Positions 33,709 to 46,062 of a stretch of DNA of 64,000 bases are shown in pieces. The position numbers and the translations under genes are program-made. The notes under the pieces are model-generated. The model made no database searches and was not told the origin of the DNA. It saw nothing but the letters and a program-made list of their open reading frames with translations. How positions within the stretch are numbered: the stretch's first letter is position 1; the number at the start of each line of letters is the position of its first letter. This DNA is from Amborella trichopoda (taxonomy: Eukaryota; Streptophyta; Magnoliopsida; Amborellales; Amborellaceae). The stretch spans positions 913,054 to 977,053 of the forward strand of contig NW_006499883.1 in assembly GCF_000471905.2 (NCBI RefSeq), given 5' to 3'.

Positions 33709-34871
33709 CTTCCCTGTCACAAATATTGATACCAATTGATTGAGAGTAAGGAAGAAGTATACAGCAAGGAGAGAAAAAAATAACCAAAGATATATAGAAG
33801 CCAATGTAGTTTATATAGGTAAGGTTTTCTAACTTCCATAATATCAAAACCTTAATTTACGTGATAGAGATAGAGTGAGAGAGGCGAGCATGTATTGCGA
33901 GAGGTTACCATACTCTTGGATAGGGAATATAGAAACAATTTTAATGCATATCTTTTTCTTTCTTAAATTTGAGTTGGAAATAAGTATTTAGAAAGTTTCA
34001 AAAAAAAAAAAATCTCCTAGTTTTCAAATCTCTCTCCCTAAAATCTCTACTCCAATATTCATGTCAATCTCTCAAGTTCCTCTTTATTAGCATGTACCCT
34101 GTGTTTCTAAAATTTGTATATTTTTTTATTTCTTTTCTTCTCTCTCACGTCTCTCTCCTCCACGTACTGTCCCCTCTCTCTCCCGTAAAGATAGGGAACC
34201 CTTTTAGCTTATTCCCATTAGCATGTACACTTTCTTTCTAAAATTTGTAAATATCTTTATCTCGACTTACTCTCTCTCGTATCTCTAGATATCTTTATCT
34301 CGACTTACTCCCTCTCGGCTTTCTCTCTTCTTTACGTATTCTTCCTCTTTCCTTCAGCATAAAAAAGATGAGTGTCGCTAACCGCAACAACCGCCCTATA
34401 CAGAGAAAAAAAATAACAGATTAGAAAGGGAAACTGATCTCATTTTTTTTTATTAGGAATAATATAAATTAATATTCACTACCAAATTTGATAAAGAAAA
34501 AAAAAAAACCCAACTTTCCAATTACCACGGGATTTTCTCATATAAAAAAATCTTGACTGCTCCTACGAGTCAACTTGGACTCTTTAGTGAATAACTACTT
34601 CTTCTTCTTTTTTTCTTGTAAAAAAAACAATAACTTATTTTTAAGAATAGAAAAACAACCAAATTCCTATTTTTTTGTATTTTAAGAAAATGAAAAAAAA
34701 GAAGGTGACCCTGTTGTAGTTTGCCACGTTTCCTTCCAAGTAACCCGCAATACGAACCTCACCTCATTCAATCTTTGAAAACTCCACAAATGGTGACTGT
34801 AATGTAACAAGAGCCTGTATTGTAACAAGAGAGAGATGAAATTAGGGTTGGGAATATAGATACAAGAAACC
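33709..34871 (+). other. Upstream flank of the PIN pseudogene
   Basis: Collinear with 15000-16836 apart from the MITE. Non-coding, rich in T and CT tracts. Confidence 0.5.
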
Positions 34872-36254
34872 AATGGTTTAAAAAACGGATCGGTGATCCC
34901 GATAGGACATCTTAAAAACCGATTCGAATCTGCAAATCGACAATACGGATCGAGAATTGGGCCGAATCACTCGGATTAAATCTTAAAAAAATTCAAAAAA
35001 AATTTTAAATTTCATTATAAATGTTGTTTTTTAATAATCCAATAAGAAATGGGGGTACTACATTATTAACTTTCATCGTTTTCATCAATTTATGAATATT
35101 GAGATGTTCTTTCCCTGTACGAACTTATGTTGACCATTAAATTTATGTCATACAAAAGAAATCATAGAACTGTCATGGATTAAGTATATAATCATATATA
35201 GACTACAATAAAGAGTTGACTAAATAGATGATAAATTGGCCACTAAAATCTCGAATTGACAAAAAACCCTAATCCGCTAAAAAAACCCAAATTATTGCAA
35301 CCTAACTAACTATAATATTAAATACCAACAATATTTTATAATTATTTTATTATATAAATAATAACAAATCCAAAATATTTTATAATATCATCTAATTTAA
35401 AATGTATTATTGACAACTGTAATAAAAATAGTACACTACATGATTTATAATACAAACATTAATAAATAAAATAAAAGATTTGGTTATCAATGGAGAAATT
35501 ATTAGAATGCGTACCAATTTTCTTTAATTTTTTATGTTTCTAGAATAATTAGTGGAAGAGATTGTTAGTACTACGTAGTAGAAAGAGGGAGATTTCAAAT
35601 GACCTCATTGTATGAATCCTATCTTTAAATTAATATTACTAAATTTATGTTAAAGACCATCATGTTATAAAAATAAAAAAATATATTCAAACCATTTATT
35701 CTTAGGTTGCATTAAGAAATACCTTTTATTTTTTTGACAAGAAATACTTATTGTGTTATCTTTTATTTTTTTTTTACAAGAAAAATATGATACTTGTTGA
35801 TTATCTTTTTTTTTTTTTGACAAAAGAAGAAGATGTTGTACTACATTTTTTTTTGCTTGTTGTATTACTTTTTTTTTTTTTACAAGAAAAATAAAAAAAT
35901 AATGCTGCCAAAGTACATTTTATTTTTTTATGCCTTTTGTTTTATTTTTTTGTAAGACATACTTGTTATATTACTTTGTATTTTTTTTTACAATAAAAAT
36001 AAAAAAATGTTGCATTATCTTTTTTATCTTTATCTTGAAAGCCTTTTATTTTTTATTTTTTCTATTTTTTTTATAACAAAAATGTTTTTGACAACAAAAA
36101 ACGAGAACTCGCGCGCTAAGGGGTTCAAACTCTAGACCTCCCCCTTAAAATTAGAAATGTCAACCAACATCGTCATGTCACCTAATGTGAATATATTGGC
36201 TTCTATAATAATATATATTCAATCGTTTTGCTTTAATGATTTTTTGTGGGAATT

Positions 36255-36297
36255 ATCCCACATCGAAGGATGAGCGTTGCTTTGTTCTCTATATATT
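36255..36297 (+). promoter_or_regulatory. USE plus TATA pair resembling a plant snRNA-type promoter
   Basis: ATCCCACATCG (36255-36265) matches the plant upstream sequence element RTCCCACATCG of snRNA genes exactly. A TATATATT box starts at 36290, 24 bp after it. In plants this short spacing marks RNA polymerase III genes such as U6, while polymerase II snRNA genes have about 10 bp more. A T6 run at 36375-36380 could end a transcript of roughly 60 nt. The transcribed part does not look like U6, U3 or 7SL. The same motif can also occur by chance in repeats. Confidence 0.4.
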
Positions 36298-36362
36298 CAT
36301 GGGTAATAGATATTACATTGTGGGTGTAGAAAGTGATGGGGCCGACATGTGAGGTGAGTTAC

Positions 36363-36437
36363 CACGTGTGGAGGTTTTTTAGGTGCCACGTCTCGGTTTT
36401 TAGGTGCCACGTGTTGCTCCAGTGAGGCGGCCACGTG
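36363..36437. promoter_or_regulatory. Cluster of three CACGTG G-boxes
   Basis: Perfect CACGTG cores at 36363-36368, 36408-36413 and 36432-36437, two in an ACGTGT context like ABREs. They sit in the transposon-derived segment about 375-450 bp upstream of the PIN pseudogene start. Part of the spacing comes from a small TTAGGTGCCACGT repeat. bZIP or bHLH binding is a family-level expectation only. Confidence 0.5.
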
Positions 36438-36523
36438 TAAGACTTGCGGGCGATTCCCGGTCGAGTCGATTCCTGATTTTTTCATGGAACCGGCTCGGTT
36501 GCAGACGATTCTCGAGTCGAACT

Positions 36524-36730
36524 GAATGAGTTTGGCTCAACTCAGCAAGTTTTCAAACCCTGCAAGAAACCAACCCCACAGTAGAGAGAGAGAGGCACAA
36601 GAGAAAGAGAGGAGGTCGTCGAACCGGGCGAGTCCGGCTCGACTCAACGAGTTTTCAAACCCTGCAAGAATCCAACCCCACATTACAGAGAGAGAGAGGC
36701 ACAAGAGAGAGAGAGAGGAGGGTTAGACTG
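36524..36730. repeat. Direct repeat of about 120 bp with GA microsatellites in the 5' UTR of PIN copy B
   Basis: Two units, each with a GGCTCRACTCARCRAGTTTT segment, CAAACCCTGCAAGAA and a GAGAGAGAGAGGCACAAGAG tract. The first unit covers the right end of the MULE-like insertion, so the unit was duplicated after that insertion. Copy A has a single short version. Confidence 0.65.
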
Positions 36731-39194
36731 GGGACAAGAGAGAGAGAGAGAGGGGGGAGGGTTGGAAGGAGGTGGCAAGAGCCAGATTATTATAGAGACA
36801 ACTGACTGGAAATGATTTCCTTAGCAGATTTATATGCAGTTTTCACGGCTATGGAGCCTCTATATGTTTGCCATGTTCTTAGCCTACGCCTCAGTAAAAT
36901 GGTGGGAAATTTTCTGACCTGAACAATGCTCAGGAATCAACAGATTTGTTGCGACTTTTGCAATACCTTTCCTAGCGTTCAATATCATCTCATCCAGTGA
37001 TCCTCATAAAATGAACCTGAAGTTCATATTAGCTGATACAATGCAAAAACTATTGATTCTCTTTGTATTAATTTTGTGGACTAAATTCACTAGGTGGGGA
37101 AGCTTCAATTGGATGATAACCCTATTTTCTCTATCTATTATGCCTAACACATTGATTATTGGGATACCTTTGTTAAGGCCGATGTATGGGGAAGAGAACA
37201 TAGCGCTTTTGGTTCAAGTCGTGGTTCTTCAGTTGGTGGTGTGGTGCCCCGTCTTCTTGTGTTTGTATGAGCTTCATGCTGTGAAGGTGACGATGAATGG
37301 TAACGTGGGTACAACAAATGATACACATGAGGGAAAAGAAGACGACGAGATGATGGATGTTCAGGTAACCCCAGCAAATGAATGCCCAGGTGTGATACCT
37401 TTGCTTTATGGGAAATGAGAAAGGAGAACCATGGCGGACGGTATCTTTGACCAGTCTTGTCTAAAATAAAAATTAAGTTTAGTAAAAAACTGATTAGTTT
37501 AATAGTTTTTATTCTTTCAAAATCTAATCACATCTATAGTAGTTTTTATTCTTTCAAATTCTAGTCACATCTATTAGATCATCTGATCCTCACTGATTCG
37601 ATGGCCAGTACATTTGATAACACTATCCTATCGGCTTTGTGTCAAGCCTGGCTGAAATCGGATTGAGGGAGAGTGGATGTACTTTGCATCAAAAGTTTCC
37701 AATGAGATACATGAATGATGAAAGACATGCTATTTTTTTGGTTGAATATATTTAGGCTATGCTAATTCCACAAATTCAAAAATTTGAGAAAGGTGATTGC
37801 TTTAATATACTATACAAGCATTATACTAGTAATATTGTCATATTAAGTTTTTGGAAAAAGGATAAGATGAGTCCATTTACAATAATATTGTCATATTAAG
37901 TTTTTGGAAAAAGCATAAGATGAGTCCATTTACTTTTAACATAGGAGGTGACACTTATTCCTAGCCATCAAATTTGAAATCAAATGGTTAAGGGTGTGTC
38001 ATTGATTATGCACAATGCCCACTAAAAATTTTCTCAAACCTTGTGTATTGTTCTTAGTGTCCAAATTTCAAATCTAAAAGCTAGAGATGGTTGTGACCAT
38101 CTTGTATAAAAATTGGATGATTCATAATATACATTCCCTTAAGTTTTGAATGTGCATTTCCATCTCGAGCTTTGGGACCATTCCTGACCACCACATCAAA
38201 TAAATGGCAAACAATTGTTTTTTTGTTTTCCTTTTGACTATCTTTTTCTCCATTAAGTAGCATTTTTTCTTAAAATCTGATGATTTCAGAGAATTTTCTA
38301 GCAAACTTTAGAAACATATTAAAGTTTTAAGATTAAAATTCAGGTGTCTCGAACTCTCAATATCAAAATTCATATACTAGGCCTTCACATCAATATGGAC
38401 TGTATATACCAAGTATTCAATTTATATTGGCTACATAACATTTTACTCTTGAAACATACTTGGGGACACACTGACACAATTCAAGCCAAATTAAATGCCA
38501 AGCAATTACAATTCAAGCCAAATTAAATGCCAAGCAATTATTCATTCTCAAATTTGGTTTTTGGAAATGCCTTCCCTTGTTTGACCTTGTTTTGACCTGG
38601 TTTTTGGAAATGCTAAGTGGTTTTGATGTTGTTAAAATCAATTTCATGAAGTAGGTGATTTAGCACATTCTAATGAAAGAGAAGTCCAAGGAGAAGTCCA
38701 AGGGGAACTGACCGACCCGAGAATGACCACCATCAATCTCTTCTTTTTGGTGGATCCAAGGTTATGAAGAACCCCAATACCTATGGAAGTGTTTTGGGCC
38801 TCATATGCGGACTGATTTCCTTTAGGTAATTTCTCTTTGTTTGTTTTTTTGTTTCCCTTCTTTGTAAAAAAAAAGTGGTTTTCTTTTTGCAAATTGACAA
38901 TTTAACAAGGATTCCATAAATGTGTACATCACGTAAATAATTTTAGGTAAGAAATGATAAATGAAACACTGACCAGCATATACAATGTCACCTTACCACC
39001 TACTATTTTTCTTTCTTTCCTTGCTTCTTATAAAGTGTACATTATAATCAAAATGTATTCGAATGATAGATGCAAGGGTAGGTGCAGTATCATGTATTTT
39101 CTAATTAGTGTGGGTATAGTAGGTGCTAACATTGTGTATTTGGCTTCATGAATTTTATGGCCGTAAAATTTGTAGAGAAGTAAAATTTTATGGC

Positions 39195-40240
39195 TTCTCT
39201 GAAGAGACTCTCTATATCCATTAATGTATGAATATACAAACTTACCTTATATAAAAAAATAACAAATGAAAAAATAATAGTAATAATCAAAGACATATAT
39301 AGTACACCATAAAATATAGGATACTTGACCTTCCCTTCCCATTCATTCTAATTATAGTATACTGATTATAGTATACACCTTCCATATTGACCATGTAGAC
39401 AATATACACTTCCTTTGACACTCCCTCCAAACTCAAAATGCTTTAAGAGATAACAATTGGAGTTTGTATAATAAGTTGTGGAAACAAGAAATTGGATCTT
39501 CAAGTAATAATGTAGACCAATAGAAGCAGTGGTAATGCCGGGTAAGGCGAATATGATCTAAGGCTCTGATATTGAGTTAGAGTCTAAGGTTTCTCTGAAG
39601 AGACTTTGTGTCCCTTAATATATAAAGGGAAAAGTTTATATAGAGCCGAGGCTCTAAACAATCAAATGCAAACCAACCTCTATACTTTCACTAGAAGAGA
39701 TTGTTTTGATGCCCAAATATCTTCAAATTCATCATCTCAACATCAAGATGCATGGGCATGAAAAAAAAAATGGATTTCAAGTTTTGGAAATAGTGTATTC
39801 TGTAACGAACTTTTGGACCATCAATTTTCAAGATTTTCAAGTTTTCATAGATCTCTCAATTTACACTATTTTTTAAGATTTAAACTTTATACATAAAGAT
39901 GAAAATATACTTTAAGGCTATCAAAAATATTTCCAGTATTAAACCATATTTTTCGACACTATTTGAAGGTAGGTTCTAATTTGATTGTTTAGAACCTAGG
40001 CTCTATACAAACCGCACCCAGCTATAAATTTACAAACTTATCTTATATAGACAATTAATAGATGATAGGAATAGAAAGAAATCCTTGACACCCTTACTAT
40101 ATCCACACTTACTATAAAATATAGGATACTGCACCAACCCTCACCTATCCTTCAAATACATATTGATTATAATATACACCTTATATATTAACCCTATAGA
40201 CAATATACACTTTTCTTATTAGATTTCAGCTTTTCCAATT
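39195..40240 (-). mobile_element. TRIM-like element in PIN intron 2, copy B, interrupted by a MITE
   Basis: Positional ortholog of 19205-19868. Terminal repeats about 39195-39420 and 39588-40240; primer-site-like CAATATCAGAGCC on - near 39562-39575; purine tract GAGTTTGGAGGGAG before TGTCAAAGG. The right repeat contains the MULE MITE at 39627-40019. Confidence 0.65.
39627..40019. mobile_element. MULE-type MITE (family D) nested in the TRIM, copy B only
   Basis: 393 bp, ends GGGAAAAGTTTATATAGAGC and …CTATACAAACCGCACCC. Flanked by ATATATAAA and AGCTATAAA, an imperfect 9-bp target duplication. Copy A shows the uninterrupted site at about 19655. Same length and ends as 57804-58196. Confidence 0.8.
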
Positions 40241-40652
40241 AGTTTCAAGCTAAGTTTTTTCAAAGAACGTTTCTACGAAACTTTTTGAATGATTGAGAAG
40301 TGAATTTCCTTCTCTACAGAAAAGACTTTCCATATTCCACAAAGGATAACGGTTTATCTTGTTATTGCAGGTGGAACATTCGCATGCCAAAGATAATAGA
40401 CAAATCTGTGTCGATATTGTCAGACACTGGACTTGGCATGGCAACGTTCAGTCTAGGTGCGTGCCCCACTTAAAGATCTGTGTACGTATCTCTCTTTCGA
40501 CAAATTACTACTACTTTACCTAATGTATGAATTCTAGTTAGAGGCCTAAATTTTTTTAATCAAATGTAGCTTAGGTTTTCCACTTTAATTCAAGTTTAGG
40601 TCTTTTAATTTGATTGATATGCATTAACTTTTAGAAATAGCCTAGTTTTTTT

Positions 40653-40928
40653 TAAGGACATGGTTTCTATGAGTCCATGTAGAAGTGAGTAACTTCTTAA
40701 AAAGCTATTTTTGAGATAGCTTTTTTTACCTAATTTTTAAGAACATATAATCTCTAACATGGAAATCATCAATATGAAAAAAGAAATAAATTTTGAAAAT
40801 TAAAAATAATAATTCTATAAACATTTGGACCGTTAGTTTCAATTGTTTTTATATGGACCACCTATTTGCATCTATCTTTAAGATTTATGTTTTATACCTC
40901 GGGACCACATAATGTAGAAATGCGGTCC
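40653..40928. mobile_element. MITE family C in PIN intron 3, copy B
   Basis: Positional ortholog of 20289-20568, with the same ends. Confidence 0.6.
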
Positions 40929-40989
40929 AGCCCACGTGAAACAGTTTCCCTTTTTTTAAAACCTATTAAAGAGTTATAGGCATCACACC

Positions 40990-41245
40990 TTGGCCCACCA
41001 CTTTTCATAGGGGCCTATCTTTTTAGTACCCCACTTTTCCTCAAAACGCCTATGAAACACCCCTAACAGTGACAACAGATGTTTTTCCTCTATAACAAGG
41101 ACATATTTGTTATGACTAACACCAATTACGACTATTATGTTACAGACTATCCAATATATGTAAGTAGGACTATTCCTTGGGCATAACCATTGCCATGTCC
41201 AAACAGGGCCTGAAGTAGTAAGCCTACTACATGTAAAACATATGA
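40990..41245. other. Insertion of about 230 bp, copy B only
   Basis: Copy A goes directly from CATCACAGCTTAGCCC to TCATGTGATTGTCGGTTTG, whereas copy B has about 230 bp in between. No clear inverted ends or coding content. Probably a small transposon or the ancestral state. Confidence 0.5.
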
Positions 41246-41300
41246 TTGTTGGTTTGAAAGAGAGGTTTCACTTTGATTAGTAAATAAAAGAAAACATATG

Positions 41301-41798
41301 TGATGTAAGTCAATTTGAGACCCAAAAGTCCAATTTGGACCACTAGTTCCCATAAGCTTTCAATGGGGAGAAAGAGGGTCCCAATGAGAGTTAATTTCCT
41401 GGATTTGGAGTAGGAGTATACTTAGGAATTTGTCGTTATCGTAGGAAATTGGGTAGCTTTGAATACATACGGAAAATAGGAGTCTTTCATTGAAGTTATT
41501 GTAATTTGTATTGGAACTTATGTTGCATAGGTACTAGGATAATTTTGCATGTTTTATGTGTTCCAAAGGTGGGATTTGAACTTCCAAATGTATAGGGACT
41601 TGATTAGGGGAACTTTAGAGTTTTGAGTTTATATAAGGGTTCTACAATGCCTATAAAGAAGAAGTACGAATTTGGAATGAAAATTACAACAGTTTACTTT
41701 TGGTAGAGCTTTGTTCCCACCTTTTTCTCTCTCTAAATTCTCTCTTTGTGTGTGTTGCTCTCACTAAGTTGTTGTACCCACGCACTTTAGCCGCATCA
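41301..41798 (+). repeat. 5' LTR of gypsy element, copy B
   Basis: 498 bp, TGATG…CATCA. Followed 2 bp later by the primer site TGGTATTAGAGCC (41801-41813), one mismatch from the initiator tRNA-Met complement. Confidence 0.9.
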
Positions 41799-41829
41799 TT
41801 TGGTATTAGAGCCTGAGTTTAGGCTTGGG

Positions 41830-42830
41830 TAGGGTGTTGCCTCCATTTACACATCCTCTTTGCATGGTGCCAAAAAGGAGGAGAGGTGGTCATGGCAACT
41901 ACGGAGTGAACAACGCAAGAGAGAAGAGTTGAAGGCACTTCGTAGGCAAGTTGAGCAGTTAACCTTGCGACTAGAGCTACAAGAGGCTTGTAGTGAACAT
42001 GAACTCAGCCAGGAATATTCAGGTGATGAGTTGGATATTAATCCTTTTGCCAATCAGCGTCGACAAAGGGATGACCCTGAAACCAGGCCCGTGTTTGTGA
42101 ATGACTTCATCAAATTTGAATTGCCCGAGTTCCATGGACAGCTGCACCTAGAAGAGTTTCTTGATTGGTTGAGTGTCGTTGAGAAATACTTTGATTTCAA
42201 GGAAACACCGGAGGAACTCCGTGTGAAGCTTGTTGCAACTAGGTTTCACGGATATGCTTTAACATGGTGGGCCAAAGTCCAACAAATGCACCTAAGCAAA
42301 AGAAAGCCTAAGATTTCATCTTGGGAAAAAATGAAATAGAGGTTGAAAGAGAAATTCCTACCAGTTGATTACATTCAATTGTTCTTTTTACAATTCAATA
42401 ATCTCTGACATAAACAAAGAGTGTGGCTGAGTACACTGAGGAGTTTTATGGTGTGAAACGATATCCAAGAAACCAAGGAACAACTCGGTTCAAGGCATGT
42501 TGGTGGATTGTGGTAAGCGATCCGTGCTGAAGTAGAGATGCATCTGTTATGAAAGATCAATTATGCCTATCAACTAGTTTTGAAGGTTGAGGGGAATCTT
42601 TCTCATGGTGGTGCATGAAAGTATGTCGAGATATGTAGTTTCTACCCACCTTCAAAGCGTGAAACTTCCAAAGGTGGAAATACCGGTAAGAATCTTTCAA
42701 AGAGCTCCACGACTGGCCAAGGTGGGTCGGCTCAAATGGAAAGACAGTCGAGGGAAGTTAACCGGCCTCTTACTTGCCTCAAATGTGGCCAAACTGAACA
42801 CATAGCAAGTGAGTATCCTCGGTGACAAGT
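41830..42830 (+). pseudogene. Gypsy gag, copy B
   Basis: A 159-codon frame (41860-42339) with the capsid domain ([27 protein letters not shown]), then broken pieces to a CCHC-like knuckle near 42777-42820 (CLKCGQTEHIASEY, last cysteine lost). Stops near 42339 and 42408. Confidence 0.85.
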
Positions 42831-42859
42831 TGACACCCGTGTCAACATTGTGGCAGAGA

Positions 42860-45800
42860 GAGATTAAGAAGAGTTTGTAGATGATACCATAGAGCTCATC
42901 TGTGATGAGGAGAAAAATGTGTTGAGAGAAGAGATCAAACCTGAGGCTGGAGAGAGCTTGGTGATTCGCCGAGCATTAACCACTCCAAAAGTGGATTCTG
43001 ACGAGGATTGGCTGAGTTCTAATATCTTCAAAATTCGTTGCAAATCAAGTGGCAAGGTGTGCACCATTGTTATTGATGGAGGAAGTTGTGGTAACATTGT
43101 CTCGCAAGAAATACTGGACAAACTCCAACTGAAAACTGAATCGCATCCGAGACCCTATCGAATTGCATGGTTCAAGAAAGGAAATGAGGTAAAAGTGACT
43201 AAAAGTTACTTAGTTTCTTTTTCATTGGGTAAAAATTATAAAGACGAAGTTTGGTGTGATGTTGTTCCTAAGAATTTATGTCACATACTTCTTGGAAGGC
43301 CATAGCAGTTTGATTGGAGACTCAAATATGATGGCCGCAAAAATACCTACACAGTCCGGACGGATAATGTAGGGGTCGTTCTCTTGCTTAGTAAAGAAGA
43401 AAGGGCACCCAAATCTATCCAAGAGGAGGGTTGTCTAAGCTTGTGAAAGAAAGTGATAAAAGTGGAGTCATGTTTGCATTGGTTGCAACAGAAGAGGTGA
43501 CACCCACGAGTGTACTTAATGATTTGAAACCCCTTTTGGAGGAGTTCAAGGACATCACCCTTGATGATCTACCAAATGGACTACCCCTATTAAGGGATAT
43601 TCAACACCAAATCAATTTGTTCGCTCGTGCTAACTTGCCGAACAAGGCTCACTACTGTATGAGCCCAAGGGAGCATTAAGAACTTCACAGGCAAGTTGTA
43701 GACCTACTTAACAAGATGTTTATCCAAGAAAGCATGAGTCCATGTGTTGTGCCAGCATTGTTAACCCCAAAGAAAGATGGGACATGGCGAATGTGCATTG
43801 ATAGTTGTGTTATCAACAGAATCACTATCAAATATCGGTTTCCAATTCCAAGGTTAGATGATATGTTGGAGGGTGCCCAAGTGTTTTTTGAAATTGATCT
43901 AAGAAGTGGGTACCACCAAATTTGAATTAAATCAGGAGATGAATGGAAAACTGCATTCAAGACTCGCGAGGGTGTATATGAGTGGCTTGTCATGGAATTT
44001 GGTCTTACCAATGCTCCTAGCACTTCCATGCGTATGATGAATTAGGTTCTTCGGCCATTTATTGGCAAATTCGTTGTTATCTATTTTGATGATATCCTTG
44101 TCAATAGTCATGACTCAAAAGAGCATATTAAGCACTTAAGGGCTGTGTTAACCTCCCTAAGGAGTGAAAAGCTTTATATTCATCTTAAAAAGTGTGCTTT
44201 CTTAACAAATTGCCAAGTTTTCCTAGGCTTTGTTTTGTCCACTATAAGTGTGCGGGTGGATGAAAGTAATGTAAAGGCTATCCAAGAATGGCCTACACCT
44301 CAAAGCATCCATGATGTGCGAAGCTCTCATAGATTAGCTTCATTTTATCGAAGTTTTATAAAAAATTTCAGCTCCATCTCATCGCCCTTGACTGATTGCA
44401 CAAAGAAGGGAGAATTCCAATGGTTACCATCCACCGAGAAGAGCTTTCAACTTGTCAAGGAAAAGCTCTCAACCGCAGCGGTGCTTGCGCTGCCCAACTT
44501 TGATAAGGTGTTTGAGTTAGATTGTGATGCATCAAAAGTTGGTATTGGTTGAGTACTCTGCCAAAAAGGGTATCCATTAGCCTTTTTTAGCGAAAAAATC
44601 AATGAGGCTTGGCAGAATTACTCAACATATAACTTGGAATTCTATGCCGTTGTGCAGACCCTTCGGCATTGGCGACGCTATCTCATTCAAAAGGAGTTCA
44701 TCTTGAACTCAGACCATGAAGCACTCAAGTACATCAATAATCAAAGTAGCCTTAGTCGAAGGCATGCTAAGTGGGTGGCTTTCTTGCAAGAATTCAGTTT
44801 TGTGTTAAAGCACAAAAGTGGAACACTTAATCAAGTGGCAGATGCCCTTAGTAGACGTGTTTTGCTGCTAAATATTATGAGTGCATGTATCCTTGGCTTT
44901 GAGGAAATAAAAGGGCTATATGAAAGTGACCCGGATTTTGGAGAAGTTTGGAGATCATGTAAAGAGGGCAAACAAGGGAGCTTCCTACTCCATGATGGAT
45001 TCCTCTTTCGAGGGGTTCAACTATTTATAACCAAATGCTCTCTACGAGAAGGCATCATCAATGAGCTACATGCCGGTGGCTTGGGTGGGCACTTTGGTCG
45101 TGACAAAACCATTTCCTTGATGGAGGAGAAGTATTATTGGCTGAGAATTCATCGAGATGTGAATCACTATATAAGGTGATGCCAAATTTGCTAAGTTTCA
45201 AAGGATCGTGCTCAAAATACAGGTCTCTACACTCTCTTACCAGTTCAAAAATATCCATGGGAGGATGTAAGCATGGATTTTGTGCTTGGTTTACCAAGGA
45301 CCCAACGAGGCATGGATTCAATTAGTTAATTGGTTCTCTAAAATGGCCCATTTTATCCCATGCAAGAAAACAATGAATGCTGGTGTATAGTTAATCATCA
45401 TGACATTTCCAAATCCATTACATCGGACCATGATACCAAATTTCTCAGCCACTTTTGGAGAGCCTTAAGGAAAAGGGTTGGAACTGATTTACTTTACAGT
45501 AGTGCATATCATCCTCAAATGGATAGTCAAACTGAAGTTGTGAATCGGACACTTGGTAATCATATTTGAAGCTTGTCAGGAAAAAGACCAAAAGAGACCA
45601 AAACAATGAGATTTGGTATTTCCTCAAGCTTAGTGTGCTTTCAACTCAATGGTGAATCGATCTACTGGAAAGAGTCCCTTTGAGGTGGTTTATGGACGTA
45701 TTCCTTCCCACTCCCTCGATCTTGTCCCTTTGCTCGATTCGGCTCAACTAAACAAAGTGTTGGAGGACCTTGCTGAATCTATGATAAAAATTCATAAAGA

Positions 45801-45860
45801 TATCCAGCAAAGGCTGGAATGCAAATTACAAAGAAATGGCTAATACGCCATCAGCACAAG
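42860..45860 (+). pseudogene. Gypsy pol with protease, RT, RNase H and integrase, copy B
   Basis: Protease IDGGSCGNIVS near 43075; RT with [20 protein letters not shown] (about 43790) and [15 protein letters not shown] near 44085; RNase H from [11 protein letters not shown] to ADALSRR (44518-44860). An integrase HHCC-type region (GGLGGHFGRDKTISLM, about 45069) and core pieces to about 45560 follow, then a C-terminal FNVQDVAEYY segment near 45990. At least eight stops or shifts. Would encode replication and insertion enzymes; not functional. Confidence 0.9.
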
Positions 45861-46062
45861 GTCTTCAATGTGGGAGACTTTGTGAAATAAAGATTTCCTG
45901 CATGAACCTAAAGAAAGAAAGAAAGATTTCCTGCAAGAACTTACCACAAGCTCAAAGAAAAGAAGTTTGGACGATGTCGCATTTTAATGTGCAAGATGTT
46001 GCCGAGTATTATGGTATTTCGAATGCAAACACGAGGGCGAGTTCTCTCAATCCTAGGGAGGA

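Larger units (their letters stand above)
34872..36562. mobile_element. MULE-like insertion in the 5' flank of PIN copy B
   Basis: Flanked by a perfect 9-bp repeat CAAGAAACC (34863-34871 and 36563-36571). Copy A has a single, uninterrupted site (CAAGAAAC at 16829). Ends are similar and inverted: AATGGTTTAAAAAACGG and, on the other strand, CAGGGTTTGAAAAC. A 9-bp target duplication points to the Mutator superfamily. No transposase frame; the middle is very AT-rich with long T tracts (35690-36090). The right 300 bp differ in composition and hold CACGTG motifs and a USE/TATA pair. Confidence 0.7.

Noticed and set aside
36811..37418. The 135-codon frame of PIN copy B as a functional truncated transporter
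   Set aside because: It starts at an internal Met after the frameshift and stop, and the gene has lost further splice sites, so it is best read as pseudogene remnant.
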